This document shows, piece by piece, positions 8,466 through 16,485 of a stretch of 42,432 nt of DNA (its first letter is position 1; the number at the start of each line of letters is the position of its first letter). Location: positions 1 through 42,432 of the forward strand of contig JAEYOY010000085.1 of assembly GCA_023411215.1 (NCBI GenBank), read 5' to 3'. Source of the DNA: Bacillota bacterium. GTDB lineage: Bacteria; Bacillota; Clostridia; Lachnospirales; Lachnospiraceae. The notes beneath the pieces were generated by a model that worked only from the letters and a program-made list of their open reading frames with translations, had not been told where the DNA came from and did no database searches. Both the position numbers and the translations under genes were made by a program.

Positions 8466-10268
8466 ATGGAAAAGAAGAAACCGAAGTATAATACCTGGCA
8501 GAATATCAAGTATGTGGTTTCAATGGCTTGGTCTACCGATAAGCATATTTTTGTTCTGTTCACACTATTTACAATCACTTCGGGAATATTACCACTCATC
8601 AATGTAGTGTTCCCGAGATTCATTCTTCAGGAGCTGATGTATGATCAGCGGTTTAGAGTCTTGCTTATTTTATTAATACTGTATTTTTTGATTGGTGCAT
8701 TAGCCGGTTTTGGTAAATCCTATATCAATCAGGCATATTTTCCGAGGATGATTTATGTCCGTTTTCAATTTATGAAGCTACATCATATAAAATGCATGGA
8801 GACTGATTTTCAGAATACCGAGAATCCGGACTTTCTTAACGATAAGGAGACTGCCTTCCGGTGCCTTAACAATAATCAATCAGGCATCGAAGGCATGCTT
8901 CATAAGCTTTTCTTCCTAGGTGGTAATCTATTTGCTATTCTGGGCTATATGACAATCATATCCATGCTCAATGGATATGTGTTGCTGTATCTGATCATCA
9001 ATATCGCAGTATCCTTTTATTTTACTTACCGAGCTAGAAAATATGAGCATGATAGGAAGGATGAGATTTCGGAAAATGATCGTCGCGCCGGATATATTTA
9101 TGATTTGATGTATAACTTTGCCTATGGAAAAGAGCTGCGTATCAACGGATTATCAGGGTGGATAGCCGATTTATTTCAGGATTTTAAGGGAAGAAGACTG
9201 GATATCCATAAGAAGATCCGTTTTCGATATTTCAGGGCTGGATTAATCGACGTATTGTTGTTAATTCTCCGGGAAGGGGTCATTTATGCATACCTTATTT
9301 ATCTGGTGATAGCAGGCAGACTGACCATCCCTGAGGTCACCATGTATTTTTCGGCTATTGCCGGCTTTGCAGAATGGATTAATCGGTTGATTGGGGATAT
9401 TGCACACATCAGAGCACAGAATCTGGATGTCTGTGATTTCCGTAAGTTCATAGAACAATCAGAGAAGGAGAATGGAGAAGGTTTACCATTACCGATGGAA
9501 CCCTATGAGATTGAGTTTCGCAATGTATCCTTCCGGTATCCGGGCAGTGAGGTCGATATCTATAAGAAGCTGAATCTAAAGATTCCGATGGGCCAGAGAT
9601 TAGCCATTGTCGGGCATAACGGCGCCGGTAAGACGACCTTTGTCAAGCTGCTATGCCGCTTGTATGATGTGACAGAAGGAGAGATATTACTCAACGGTAT
9701 TAATATTAAGTGTTTTAATAAAGAAGAGTATTTAGGACTTTTCTCTGCTGTATTTCAAGAGGTTAAGATCCTTGCATTTTCTGCCGGTGAGAATGTTGCT
9801 TTGGAGGAGAAGGAGAACATTGATACAGACCGACTGAATCAGGCTCTGGAGCAGGCTGGGGTTGCAGAAAAGATAGAATCTCTCGCAAACGGAGCGGATA
9901 CCAGTCTGTTAAAGTTCTTAGATGATGAGGGTGTCGAGCTGTCCGGTGGTGAGAATCAAAAGATCTCCATCGCACGGGCTCTTTATAAGAATGGACCGAT
10001 CATGGTGCTGGATGAACCGACAGCTGCTTTAGATGCACTGGCTGAATATAATACCTATCTGAATTTTAATCAGATGGTTGGACAGAAGACTGCGATTTAT
10101 ATCTCTCACCGTCTAGCCTCCACCATATTCTGTGATACAATCGCCATGTTTGAGCAAGGGGAGATTGTCGAATATGGTTCTCATGCAGAGCTCTTGGCGA
10201 AGCAGGGCAAGTATCGGGATATGTATGAAACCCAGGCGAAGTATTACAAAGAGGAGGCTATTGCATGA
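8466..10268 (+). CDS. ABC exporter half-transporter 1 (membrane plus ATPase)
   Basis: A 600-residue type-I exporter subunit: an N-terminal six-helix membrane domain (to about residue 330) fused to a nucleotide-binding domain. Walker A is GHNGAGKTT (about 383-391), the signature is LSGGENQK (about 491), Walker B is MVLDEPTAALD with the catalytic Glu, and the H-loop is ISHRL. The GENQK form of the signature is typical of a clostridial peptide or drug exporter subgroup. Start: ATG 8466 is 5 nt after GGAGG; a TTG at 8451 would place the ribosome site inside the gene. The gene lies 165 nt after the bactofilin gene with no clear terminator between, and its stop overlaps the next gene by 4 nt. Substrate unknown. 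Confidence 0.9.
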   Translation: MEKKKPKYNTWQNIKYVVSMAWSTDKHIFVLFTLFTITSGILPLINVVFPRFILQELMYDQRFRVLLILLILYFLIGALAGFGKSYINQAYFPRMIYVRFQFMKLHHIKCMETDFQNTENPDFLNDKETAFRCLNNNQSGIEGMLHKLFFLGGNLFAILGYMTIISMLNGYVLLYLIINIAVSFYFTYRARKYEHDRKDEISENDRRAGYIYDLMYNFAYGKELRINGLSGWIADLFQDFKGRRLDIHKKIRFRYFRAGLIDVLLLILREGVIYAYLIYLVIAGRLTIPEVTMYFSAIAGFAEWINRLIGDIAHIRAQNLDVCDFRKFIEQSEKENGEGLPLPMEPYEIEFRNVSFRYPGSEVDIYKKLNLKIPMGQRLAIVGHNGAGKTTFVKLLCRLYDVTEGEILLNGINIKCFNKEEYLGLFSAVFQEVKILAFSAGENVALEEKENIDTDRLNQALEQAGVAEKIESLANGADTSLLKFLDDEGVELSGGENQKISIARALYKNGPIMVLDEPTAALDALAEYNTYLNFNQMVGQKTAIYISHRLASTIFCDTIAMFEQGEIVEYGSHAELLAKQGKYRDMYETQAKYYKEEAIA

Positions 10269-12028
10269 GGAAGAATATAAAGATTGCACTCCATTTTCTT
10301 AAGCTGGCCAGCAAAATGTCAAAAACCTATATCCCGTTGTTGTATAGTACGGCGATTATAAAGGCATTATCTCCGTTTCTGAATATTATCATGCCAAAGT
10401 TCATCATTGATGAATTAATGGGAGAGAAGCGTATCGTTCAATTATTCCTTTATGTGGCTGTCACAATAGTTGGAAATGGATTCTTTAATCTGGTAATTAA
10501 ATATCTAGATACGAAGGTGGAAATCGCGAACTTCGCAATGGTGAACAGCTTTGAGCTTCATATGGGAAAGCATATCATGAGTATGGATTATGAGAATCTG
10601 GAAGACCCCGAGATACTGGATAAGAAGGAGAAGGCAATCTTCCCGATCAATAACCAGGGAGTACTGTGGAGAATGTTCAGCAGCATGATTAATCTTCTTC
10701 AGAGTATCATTACAATCGTTGGATTGGCGGCTATTGAAGCTACTCTTAATATCTACCTCTTGTTGATAATCGTAGCAATCATGCTGATCAATGCCACTCT
10801 ACTTAAGAAGGAGCAAAATTTGTTCTTTGAGATGAATCAGGGCTTAATCCCCTTAAACCGTAAAATCGGCTACTATATCACACTCATCAGCGATTTTTCC
10901 TTTGCCAAGGATATCAGAATCTATCATATGGCACCTTATATTCTCAAAAAGGTAGTTGCATATAACGAGAAATCGCTGGATCAGTTCAGTGAATACTTTC
11001 CAAAGTACGGGAAGGCTGACGGGATATCGGCGATTAATGTTCAGGTTCAGATGTTGGTGGTATATGCCTATATGGCGTGGCAGGTACTGAAGGGTTTGAT
11101 TGGAATTGGTGACTTTACGATGTATATTGCGGCTGCCAATAATTTCTCCACAAGCGTCTATGGGATACTGTTCAATTTCGTAGAATTTATTCAGAACTGC
11201 AAGTACCTGGAACAGTATTTGGAGTTTGAACAGCTACCGACAAGAAGCAATATGGGTACGAAGCGGGTTGATATGAGGGAGGGCATAGAAATAGAATTTC
11301 ATAATGTCTCCTTCAAATACCCTAGGAGCGAGGAATATACTCTGAGGAATGTGTCCCTTACGATTCGAAGTGGTGAGAAGCTATCAATCGTCGGTCAGAA
11401 CGGTGCCGGTAAAACTACCTTTATCAAGCTGCTTTGTAAGCTTTATGAGCCACAGGAGGGGGAAATACTGATCAATGGAGTTGATATCAGAGAGTACAGC
11501 ATAGAGGAGTATAACCGACTGTTAGCTGTTGTATTCCAGGATTTCAAGCTTTTCTCCTTCTCGGTCAGAGAGAATATCACCTTCTATCGCGACACGGAGG
11601 ACAGGAGGCTTCATCATGCACTGGAGAAAGCCGGATTGAAGGATAGAATCGATAAACTGGAGCAAGGAATTGATACCTCGATCTATAAGAATTTTGATAA
11701 AAAAGGGATAGAATTATCAGGAGGGGAGAATCAGAAGCTGGCCATTGCCAGAGCGATCTATAAGGACTCACCGATTGTAATTCTGGATGAGCCGACGGCA
11801 GCTCTGGACCCTTATGCTGAGTTCGAGATATATACGCGATTTAATGAGCTGGTTAGTAATAAGACAGCGATTTATATCTCACACCGCTTATCCTCCTGCC
11901 GATTCTGCGATCACATTGCGGTCTTTGATCACGGTGAGCTGGTCGAATACGGAACCCATAAGGAATTGGAAGGGAAGAAGGGGCTTTATAGTAAAATGTG
12001 GCATACTCAGGCACAATACTATGCCTAG
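10265..12028 (+). CDS. ABC exporter half-transporter 2 (membrane plus ATPase)
   Basis: The 587-residue partner of the previous gene with the same layout: membrane domain, then ATPase with GQNGAGKTT (about residue 376), LSGGENQK (about 485), VILDEPTAALD (about 504) and ISHRL. Both subunits keep the catalytic glutamate and signature, so neither ATP site is visibly degenerate, unlike many heterodimeric exporters. The ATGA overlap (10265-10268) and paired organisation point to a heterodimer in the cytoplasmic membrane. No precursor peptide or modification enzyme is beside it, so a drug- or lipid-type substrate is as likely as a peptide. Confidence 0.9.
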   Translation: MRKNIKIALHFLKLASKMSKTYIPLLYSTAIIKALSPFLNIIMPKFIIDELMGEKRIVQLFLYVAVTIVGNGFFNLVIKYLDTKVEIANFAMVNSFELHMGKHIMSMDYENLEDPEILDKKEKAIFPINNQGVLWRMFSSMINLLQSIITIVGLAAIEATLNIYLLLIIVAIMLINATLLKKEQNLFFEMNQGLIPLNRKIGYYITLISDFSFAKDIRIYHMAPYILKKVVAYNEKSLDQFSEYFPKYGKADGISAINVQVQMLVVYAYMAWQVLKGLIGIGDFTMYIAAANNFSTSVYGILFNFVEFIQNCKYLEQYLEFEQLPTRSNMGTKRVDMREGIEIEFHNVSFKYPRSEEYTLRNVSLTIRSGEKLSIVGQNGAGKTTFIKLLCKLYEPQEGEILINGVDIREYSIEEYNRLLAVVFQDFKLFSFSVRENITFYRDTEDRRLHHALEKAGLKDRIDKLEQGIDTSIYKNFDKKGIELSGGENQKLAIARAIYKDSPIVILDEPTAALDPYAEFEIYTRFNELVSNKTAIYISHRLSSCRFCDHIAVFDHGELVEYGTHKELEGKKGLYSKMWHTQAQYYA

Positions 12029-12064
12029 GTAGGATGACTATATATTCTTATTCGTTTAGAGAAA

Positions 12065-12097
12065 GCACAAGGTTAAAATTTTGGCCTTGTGCTATTT
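12065..12097 (+). terminator. terminator of the ABC exporter operon
   Basis: GCACAAGG (12065-12072) pairs with CCTTGTGC (12085-12092), followed by TATTTC. The T tract is weak. Confidence 0.55.
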
Positions 12098-12424
12098 CGA
12101 TTATTGTATGTAGTCAAAATCCCAGTAGCTGCTTCGAGGAATAACCCAATGTTTATTGATGGAAATGAAGATGGGGGATTCTTCATGTTGAATTATCTAA
12201 GAAATGATAAATAATTATAGAATATCAGAAAATAACAATTGATTCTCTGTTATTTGTAAAAAATCAGATGAAAGATGGTATATTATTTGAATTCAAGACT
12301 ATACAATTGATGAAAAATCTGGCATACTTATATTGTTATTTGACTAGATGGGGTAGATCAATACGAAGCAATGAACATGCAAGAAGGTTAGGAAAGAAAG
12401 ATAAATAATTAAGGAGGAGCAGAC
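12098..12424 (+). promoter_or_regulatory. upstream region of the VirB4-like gene with candidate promoter
   Basis: No gene is seen. The best promoter is TTGATG (12307-12312), 16-nt spacer, TATATT (12329-12334). A second weaker pair is TTGTAA (12254) and TATATT (12279). AAGGAGGAG at 12411-12419 is the ribosome site of the next gene. Confidence 0.5.
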
Positions 12425-13519
12425 ATGGCGGTTCAGATTTATCAGCAGCGTAGAGATATGATTAATGGGGGTAGTGGGTTCTACTTAGGTCCTGCAGGTA
12501 CCGGGAAAACCCATGCTTTAAAGAATGAAATTGAGCATGTACTTGAGAATACAGATGGGACAGTATTTGTTATAAGTAAAAACGGTGAATTCAATGAACT
12601 GATTGAAAAGTATGATGGCTTAGTGATTGACCCGGTAAAGCATCCACTTAATCCTTTGATCATTCAGGATGCCCGCGAGATGAGCGAGCAGGATGTAGTA
12701 TTCTTAAGTAAAATTAAGTTTGGTCTAGCTAGGCTTTTAATTGAAACTAAGCTTCCTAAGCTAACGAACCTACAGAAATATCTGATTGAACAGGTAATGC
12801 TAAAACAGTGTCTTGAGTGCGGAGAACTGGATTGGAACCAGTTTGCTCTTGCATTTAATAATATGATCGACTCCTATGCAAATAAGAAGGTAGCGAAGAA
12901 ACTGGATGAGGTGAAGGCTAGTCTTAGTAAAATTGCTGCAGAGTTGAACCTTGAGCCGGTTATTAGTGACAATGTATTATTAAAGGACACCTTCCTTGAG
13001 GAATTAAAGGAGCTGGCAGCGACCGTCTCAGAGTTGAATAAGCTTGCGGAAGGCAAAGAACAGATTAATATCGGCAGCCATCGATTGGTAATCTATGATA
13101 TCTCGAATGCATCAAAAGAAGATGCGGATCAGTATAGTCTTATGGCGATTGAAGATGTTTGGACCAGACTCAATGGTAAAGCACCGATCACCGAAGCAAG
13201 ACTTCTGATTGATGATGCAGATCACCTTTTCTTACGCTACGACAAATACATGGCAATTATGTATAAGGTATCAAAGTCCCAGGGCTTCGTGATTACCTCA
13301 GTAATCGAAGATACAGCAACCTTCCTCACAAAGCGGTTAAGCTTCCGTAATATTTCCGGCTATTTTGAGATCTTCGGTCATTCCATGGACGAGGTTGAGG
13401 TTCTTAAGCCTCTCTTTAGTCTTAGTCCAGAGGATATAGAGTGGTTAGTCAAGGCACCAAGCGGACAGAAGCTGGTATTATGCGGTGGTAACCGTTTCCT
13501 TGTAAAGGCTGTTAAGTAA
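12425..13519 (+). CDS. orphan VirB4/TraC-like ATPase domain protein
   Basis: A 364-residue cytoplasmic P-loop protein. Walker A is GPAGTGKTH (residues 22-30). The following segment, VFVISKNGEFNELIEKYDG then VIDPVKHPLNPL, parallels the 'DPEGEY...NP' stretch of VirB4/TraE conjugation ATPases, and Walker B is LLIDDADHLF (about 260-269). It therefore resembles only the C-terminal motor domain of VirB4; the N-terminal half of about 400 residues that binds the secretion channel is absent. Excellent AAGGAGGAG ribosome site. No relaxase, coupling protein or other conjugation gene is near. A domesticated ATPase or an unrelated HerA-type function are both possible. Confidence 0.65.
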   Translation: MAVQIYQQRRDMINGGSGFYLGPAGTGKTHALKNEIEHVLENTDGTVFVISKNGEFNELIEKYDGLVIDPVKHPLNPLIIQDAREMSEQDVVFLSKIKFGLARLLIETKLPKLTNLQKYLIEQVMLKQCLECGELDWNQFALAFNNMIDSYANKKVAKKLDEVKASLSKIAAELNLEPVISDNVLLKDTFLEELKELAATVSELNKLAEGKEQINIGSHRLVIYDISNASKEDADQYSLMAIEDVWTRLNGKAPITEARLLIDDADHLFLRYDKYMAIMYKVSKSQGFVITSVIEDTATFLTKRLSFRNISGYFEIFGHSMDEVEVLKPLFSLSPEDIEWLVKAPSGQKLVLCGGNRFLVKAVK

Positions 13520-13561
13520 GTGGTACATAGAGGATTTGAATAATAAAAAGATGATAAACTG

Positions 13562-13600
13562 AAATGCTTCCATGATAATTCATGTGGAGCATTTTATATT
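13562..13600 (+). terminator. terminator after the VirB4-like gene
   Basis: AAATGCTTCCATGA and TCATGTGGAGCATTT (13562-13595) form an imperfect stem around TAAT, followed by TATATTATA. Moderate. Confidence 0.5.
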
Positions 13601-13936
13601 ATAGGATAATAGGAGTTCATTATGAATGAAGTAGAAGCATTTCCTCACATAGAACGATGGCAGGAACAATCTTCATTGGCAATTGGTTGATTTGATTGGT
13701 ATCATTTTGGATGAATTATGCTTCGTTTATCGGGAGAACAGATAAAAACATCACGATATGTGATCATTATATTAAGATTTTTTCGAAACTATATAATTAT
13801 ACAAATATTCTTGCTTTTTATGTCAATAGTAATTGAACTAGAAAAAATGATATGGTAATCTATAAGTGAAAAACATTGGAAAATTTGTCGATTATATATG
13901 TTGAAAATAAAACGATAATATGAAGCGTGGGATAAT
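13601..13936 (+). promoter_or_regulatory. promoter region of the XRE-TPR regulator pair
   Basis: TTGAAC (13833-13838), 17-nt spacer, TAATCT (13856-13861) is a good sigma-A candidate about 75 nt before the first regulator. A 22-codon frame starting ATG 13622 appears to be noise or a remnant. Nothing else is seen. Confidence 0.5.
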
Positions 13937-14890
13937 ATGGATAAAACAAATGAATTATCAAATAACAAAATCGGGGCGGCTATTCAATATTTTCGCGATT
14001 CCTATGGAATTACACAAAGCAAATTGTGTAAGGGATTGTGTTCTGTAGCTACCTTATCACGTATCGAAGCAGGGGAGAGGGACGTTGATTCTCTATTATT
14101 AGAGACACTTTTGGAACGTCTAGGTAGAATGCCAAACCAGTTTGAACTGATTTTAACTGATTTCGATTATTTAATTTATCAAAATAGAATAGATATTAAG
14201 GATTTAATTAGGGATAAAAATTATGAGAAGGCTCATGCGCTTCTTACAGTATATGAGCAGATAACAGCTTCCAAGGGAAGCGCTCATATGCAATTTGTGG
14301 TATATTGCAGAGCGTTACTGAACGAAGCTCAGGGGGGTGATGTTGAGGAGACAATCAATCTGTTGATGGAAGCGATTACCTATACCGTACCAGACTTTAA
14401 AACTCATGATATCATGGACTATTATCTAAGTAGCAGTGAGCTTGGCATCATAATCGATATTTTGCAACGAATGATTGATGCAAGGATCGTAGAAAGCTCC
14501 AAGGTTATTCTGGAACAGGTTCTTGAGTATCTGGAGCTTCAAGCATTATCCGAAGATACAAATCAAACCTACACTAAAGTAGCAGTAATGGCGTGCAAGC
14601 TTTATTTATCAGAAGATGATATAATGAAGGCACAAGAGATGTGTAATAAGGGTTTAGAGAAAAGCAAGGGAAGCCGAAGGATGGATTATCTCGGTGATTT
14701 ATATAGTATTAAAGCAAAAACTACGGAGCTGTTACTGAAACAGGAGGGCAAATGGGATGCTTCAAATAATGAATGCTTGAAATATTACCTTCAAGCATAT
14801 CATGTATATCATTTTTTTGAAGATAATATGGAAGCTGAGTTAATTATGAAACATCTTAAGGAGGAATACCAATGGGCAGATATCGGCTAG
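13937..14890 (+). CDS. XRE-TPR (RRNPP-type) transcriptional regulator 1
   Basis: A 317-residue protein with an N-terminal XRE helix-turn-helix at about residues 10-65 (FRDSYGITQSKLCKGL, then SVATLSRIEAGERD) followed by about 240 residues of helical hairpins of TPR type. This architecture is that of PlcR, Rgg and PrgX, whose TPR domain binds a short re-imported peptide that switches DNA binding. The length is close to PlcR (about 285). The ribosome site is weak (GTGGGA). It overlaps regulator 2 by 19 nt, and a peptide gene with PapR-like repeats lies convergent 3' of the pair. Fold and class are well supported; peptide control is inferred. Confidence 0.82.
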   Translation: MDKTNELSNNKIGAAIQYFRDSYGITQSKLCKGLCSVATLSRIEAGERDVDSLLLETLLERLGRMPNQFELILTDFDYLIYQNRIDIKDLIRDKNYEKAHALLTVYEQITASKGSAHMQFVVYCRALLNEAQGGDVEETINLLMEAITYTVPDFKTHDIMDYYLSSSELGIIIDILQRMIDARIVESSKVILEQVLEYLELQALSEDTNQTYTKVAVMACKLYLSEDDIMKAQEMCNKGLEKSKGSRRMDYLGDLYSIKAKTTELLLKQEGKWDASNNECLKYYLQAYHVYHFFEDNMEAELIMKHLKEEYQWADIG

Positions 14891-15810
14891 GGGATATTGT
14901 ACGCATGACAAGGAAGTCCTTGTCTATCACACAGGAGCAATTATGTGATGAAATCTGCTCGACTGAGACCTTGTCAAGAATAGAAAACGGTAGTCAAAAT
15001 CCTAGTAGAGATGTCTATGAACTACTAATGGAACGCATGGGTCGCATCAGAGATAGAGCATACTCGTTGCTCTCTGTATCCGATTTGAAGGTTTTGGAGC
15101 AGATGAAGTTATTTGAGGATTATACTAGGGAGTATGAATTTAATAAAGCTGATGAGGTATTGGATGATATAAAAAAGAATATTGGGAATTCTATTTTAGA
15201 TAATCAATTTGTTCTTAGGGGAGAGACTATAGTAAATTTCTATTTAAATAAAATTAGTGTTGATGAATGCCTTGATAATTATAAAAAAGCATTACTCTTA
15301 ACTATTCCGAAGTATGGTTCAATATCCTTGGCGAATTGGCCATTAAGCTATAACGAAGCATTGCTACTGATCAATATTTCTATAGCATATGCTGAAAAAG
15401 AAGATTATTTTAAAGCGATTGAGGTAGTCAAGGAAGTATATTATGCTTTAAAACAGAGTTATGTTGAAGAGCAGCAGAGAGTTCTGTTACAAGTAATTTT
15501 GATTAGTAATTTATCAAAATGGTATGGGTTGATCGGCAATAATGAAGAAGCAATAAATATTGCTAATGAAGGTATTCATATATGTAAAAAAAATAAAATA
15601 GGTATTGCGCTCCCTAATCTTTTGTATGGTATTGTATGGAACAAAGAGAGGTTAATTGAAAAGGGAGCACTACCTACTGAATATAAGAAAGAATGCTTAA
15701 AATATTTAAAGGAAGCATACTATATAGCCTCAGCAATGAGTTTATCCTTTGTAAAGCAATTCATAAAGGATCATGTCGTTAAATATTATGATAATGCAAT
15801 CACCCTATAA
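14872..15810 (+). CDS. XRE-TPR (RRNPP-type) transcriptional regulator 2
   Basis: A 312-residue paralogue of the preceding gene. The HTH lies at about residues 5-58 (SLSITQEQLCDEICSTETL, then SRIENGSQNPS), followed by LLMERMGR as in regulator 1 and a helical TPR-type remainder (for example NNEEAINIANEGIHICKKN). Start: ATG 14872 follows AAGGAGG inside the end of regulator 1, so translation is coupled. The stop (15808-15810) is 2 nt from the stop of the convergent propeptide gene, with no terminator between. The pair may act as two receptors for related peptides, or one may antagonise the other (inference). Confidence 0.82.
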   Translation: MGRYRLGDIVRMTRKSLSITQEQLCDEICSTETLSRIENGSQNPSRDVYELLMERMGRIRDRAYSLLSVSDLKVLEQMKLFEDYTREYEFNKADEVLDDIKKNIGNSILDNQFVLRGETIVNFYLNKISVDECLDNYKKALLLTIPKYGSISLANWPLSYNEALLLINISIAYAEKEDYFKAIEVVKEVYYALKQSYVEEQQRVLLQVILISNLSKWYGLIGNNEEAINIANEGIHICKKNKIGIALPNLLYGIVWNKERLIEKGALPTEYKKECLKYLKEAYYIASAMSLSFVKQFIKDHVVKYYDNAITL

Positions 15811-15812
15811 TC

Positions 15813-16196
15813 TTATGCAGTAACGATAAATGGCATATCACTGGCAAGAGTCAGTTCATTCTCGGTGGAACAGGTAACAATATGGGGCATATCACTGGCA
15901 AGAGTCAGTTCATCCTCGGTGGAACAGGTAACGATGTGGGGCATATCACTGGCAAGAGTCAGTTCATCCTCGAAGGAACAGGTAACGATGTGAGGCATAT
16001 CGCTTGCAGTTATGATAACAGGAACATCACTCGCATAGGCTTCACCGTCTTCAATAGCAGCGGAGATGATACCAGGAGCATCACTAGCTAAAGCTTGTCC
16101 ATCGTTTTTGTTCATTTGTGTTTTACTAAATATAACCATTAAGCTCACAAGTATCAGTAATACAGAGAGAGTGAAGTTTCTTTGTTTGTTTTTCAT
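15813..16196 (-). CDS. exported propeptide with six PapR-like SDxP repeats (candidate pheromone precursor)
   Basis: A 127-residue protein: basic start MKNKQR, hydrophobic export segment at about 8-23, then almost nothing but repeats. The motif [L/Y]ASDxPxI[V/I][T/S] occurs with ASD at residues 37, 55, 64, 82, 100 and 118. Spacing is 18, 9, 18, 18, 18, i.e. a 9-residue motif alternating with a 9-residue acidic linker (CSTEDELTL type), with one linker missing. Copies read SDAPGII, SDVPVII, SDMPHIV (three times) and SDMPFIV. PapR peptides that activate PlcR have the form SDMPFEY or ADLPFEF, so the core agrees. Three copies are followed by Cys. AGGAGG (16205-16210) is 8 nt before ATG. It is convergent with the two XRE-TPR regulators. 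Pheromone function is inferred. Confidence 0.72.
   Translation of the reverse strand: MKNKQRNFTLSVLLILVSLMVIFSKTQMNKNDGQALASDAPGIISAAIEDGEAYASDVPVIITASDMPHIVTCSFEDELTLASDMPHIVTCSTEDELTLASDMPHIVTCSTENELTLASDMPFIVTA
15816..16091 (-). repeat. 54-bp tandem repeats coding the SDxP units
   Basis: Three nearly identical 54-bp copies from about 15832 to 15993 (each beginning GGCATATCACTGGCAAGAGT on the + strand, the third with a few changes), then two diverged units to 16091. The 3' copies are almost identical in DNA and the 5' ones are diverged, which suggests recent expansion at the 3' end of the gene. Confidence 0.9.
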
Positions 16197-16255
16197 TTTT
16201 AAATCCTCCTAATTTTTGATTTTATTTTGTTAATGGAGCATAAGTATCATTTTTG

Positions 16256-16286
16256 AATTAAAAACACGTCTTACGTGTTTTTAATT
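16256..16286. promoter_or_regulatory. 13-bp-arm palindrome in the propeptide leader, candidate operator
   Basis: AATTAAAAACACG (16256-16268), spacer TCTTA, CGTGTTTTTAATT (16274-16286), a perfect inverted repeat centred 75 nt upstream of the propeptide start. A perfect -10 TATAAT for the propeptide (reverse strand, 16301-16306) lies just upstream, so the dyad would straddle the first transcribed bases. It could be the binding site of one of the XRE-TPR regulators. Because TTTTTAATTTTT follows on the + strand, it could instead stop + strand transcripts. Confidence 0.55.
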
Positions 16287-16321
16287 TTTAAATTAGTTAA
16301 ATTATAAACCCCAAAAAAAGC

Positions 16322-16382
16322 AAAAACCATGTCGTATTTGGAAAATTTGATTCGAATTTTCCAAATACGACATGGTTTTTTT
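16322..16382. terminator. perfect 26-bp-stem hairpin, bidirectional terminator type
   Basis: Arms 16322-16347 and 16355-16380 are perfectly complementary around TGATTCG, and the right arm runs into TTTTTTT on the + strand (A tract on the other side). No + strand gene ends near it. It would stop any regulator transcript that reads antisense through the propeptide gene, or insulate the two divergent genes. Confidence 0.75.
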
Positions 16383-16405
16383 ATCATATATATTTTATTA
16401 TATAT

Positions 16406-16434
16406 TTGACCAACTACTAATATCATAATAATCG
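16406..16434 (+). promoter_or_regulatory. promoter of the GGDEF-EAL gene
   Basis: TTGACC (16406-16411), 17-nt spacer, TAATCG (16429-16434), about 45 nt before the start codon. Confidence 0.5.
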
Positions 16435-16485
16435 TCAGCTTTGCAGGCACATTCAAAGTGTGAATGAGGAACAAGAGAGAAAAGT

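Noticed and set aside
13622..13690. 22-codon frame starting MNEVEAFPHIERWQEQ
   Set aside because: No ribosome site, very short, followed by stops in all frames; at most a decayed fragment.
15882..16091. 69-codon + strand frame opposite the propeptide gene
   Set aside because: It mirrors the repeat of the reverse-strand gene, which has the export segment and a strong ribosome site; the + frame has neither.
15816..16091. CRISPR-like array
   Set aside because: The repeats are contiguous 54-bp coding units without unique spacers and stay in one reading frame.
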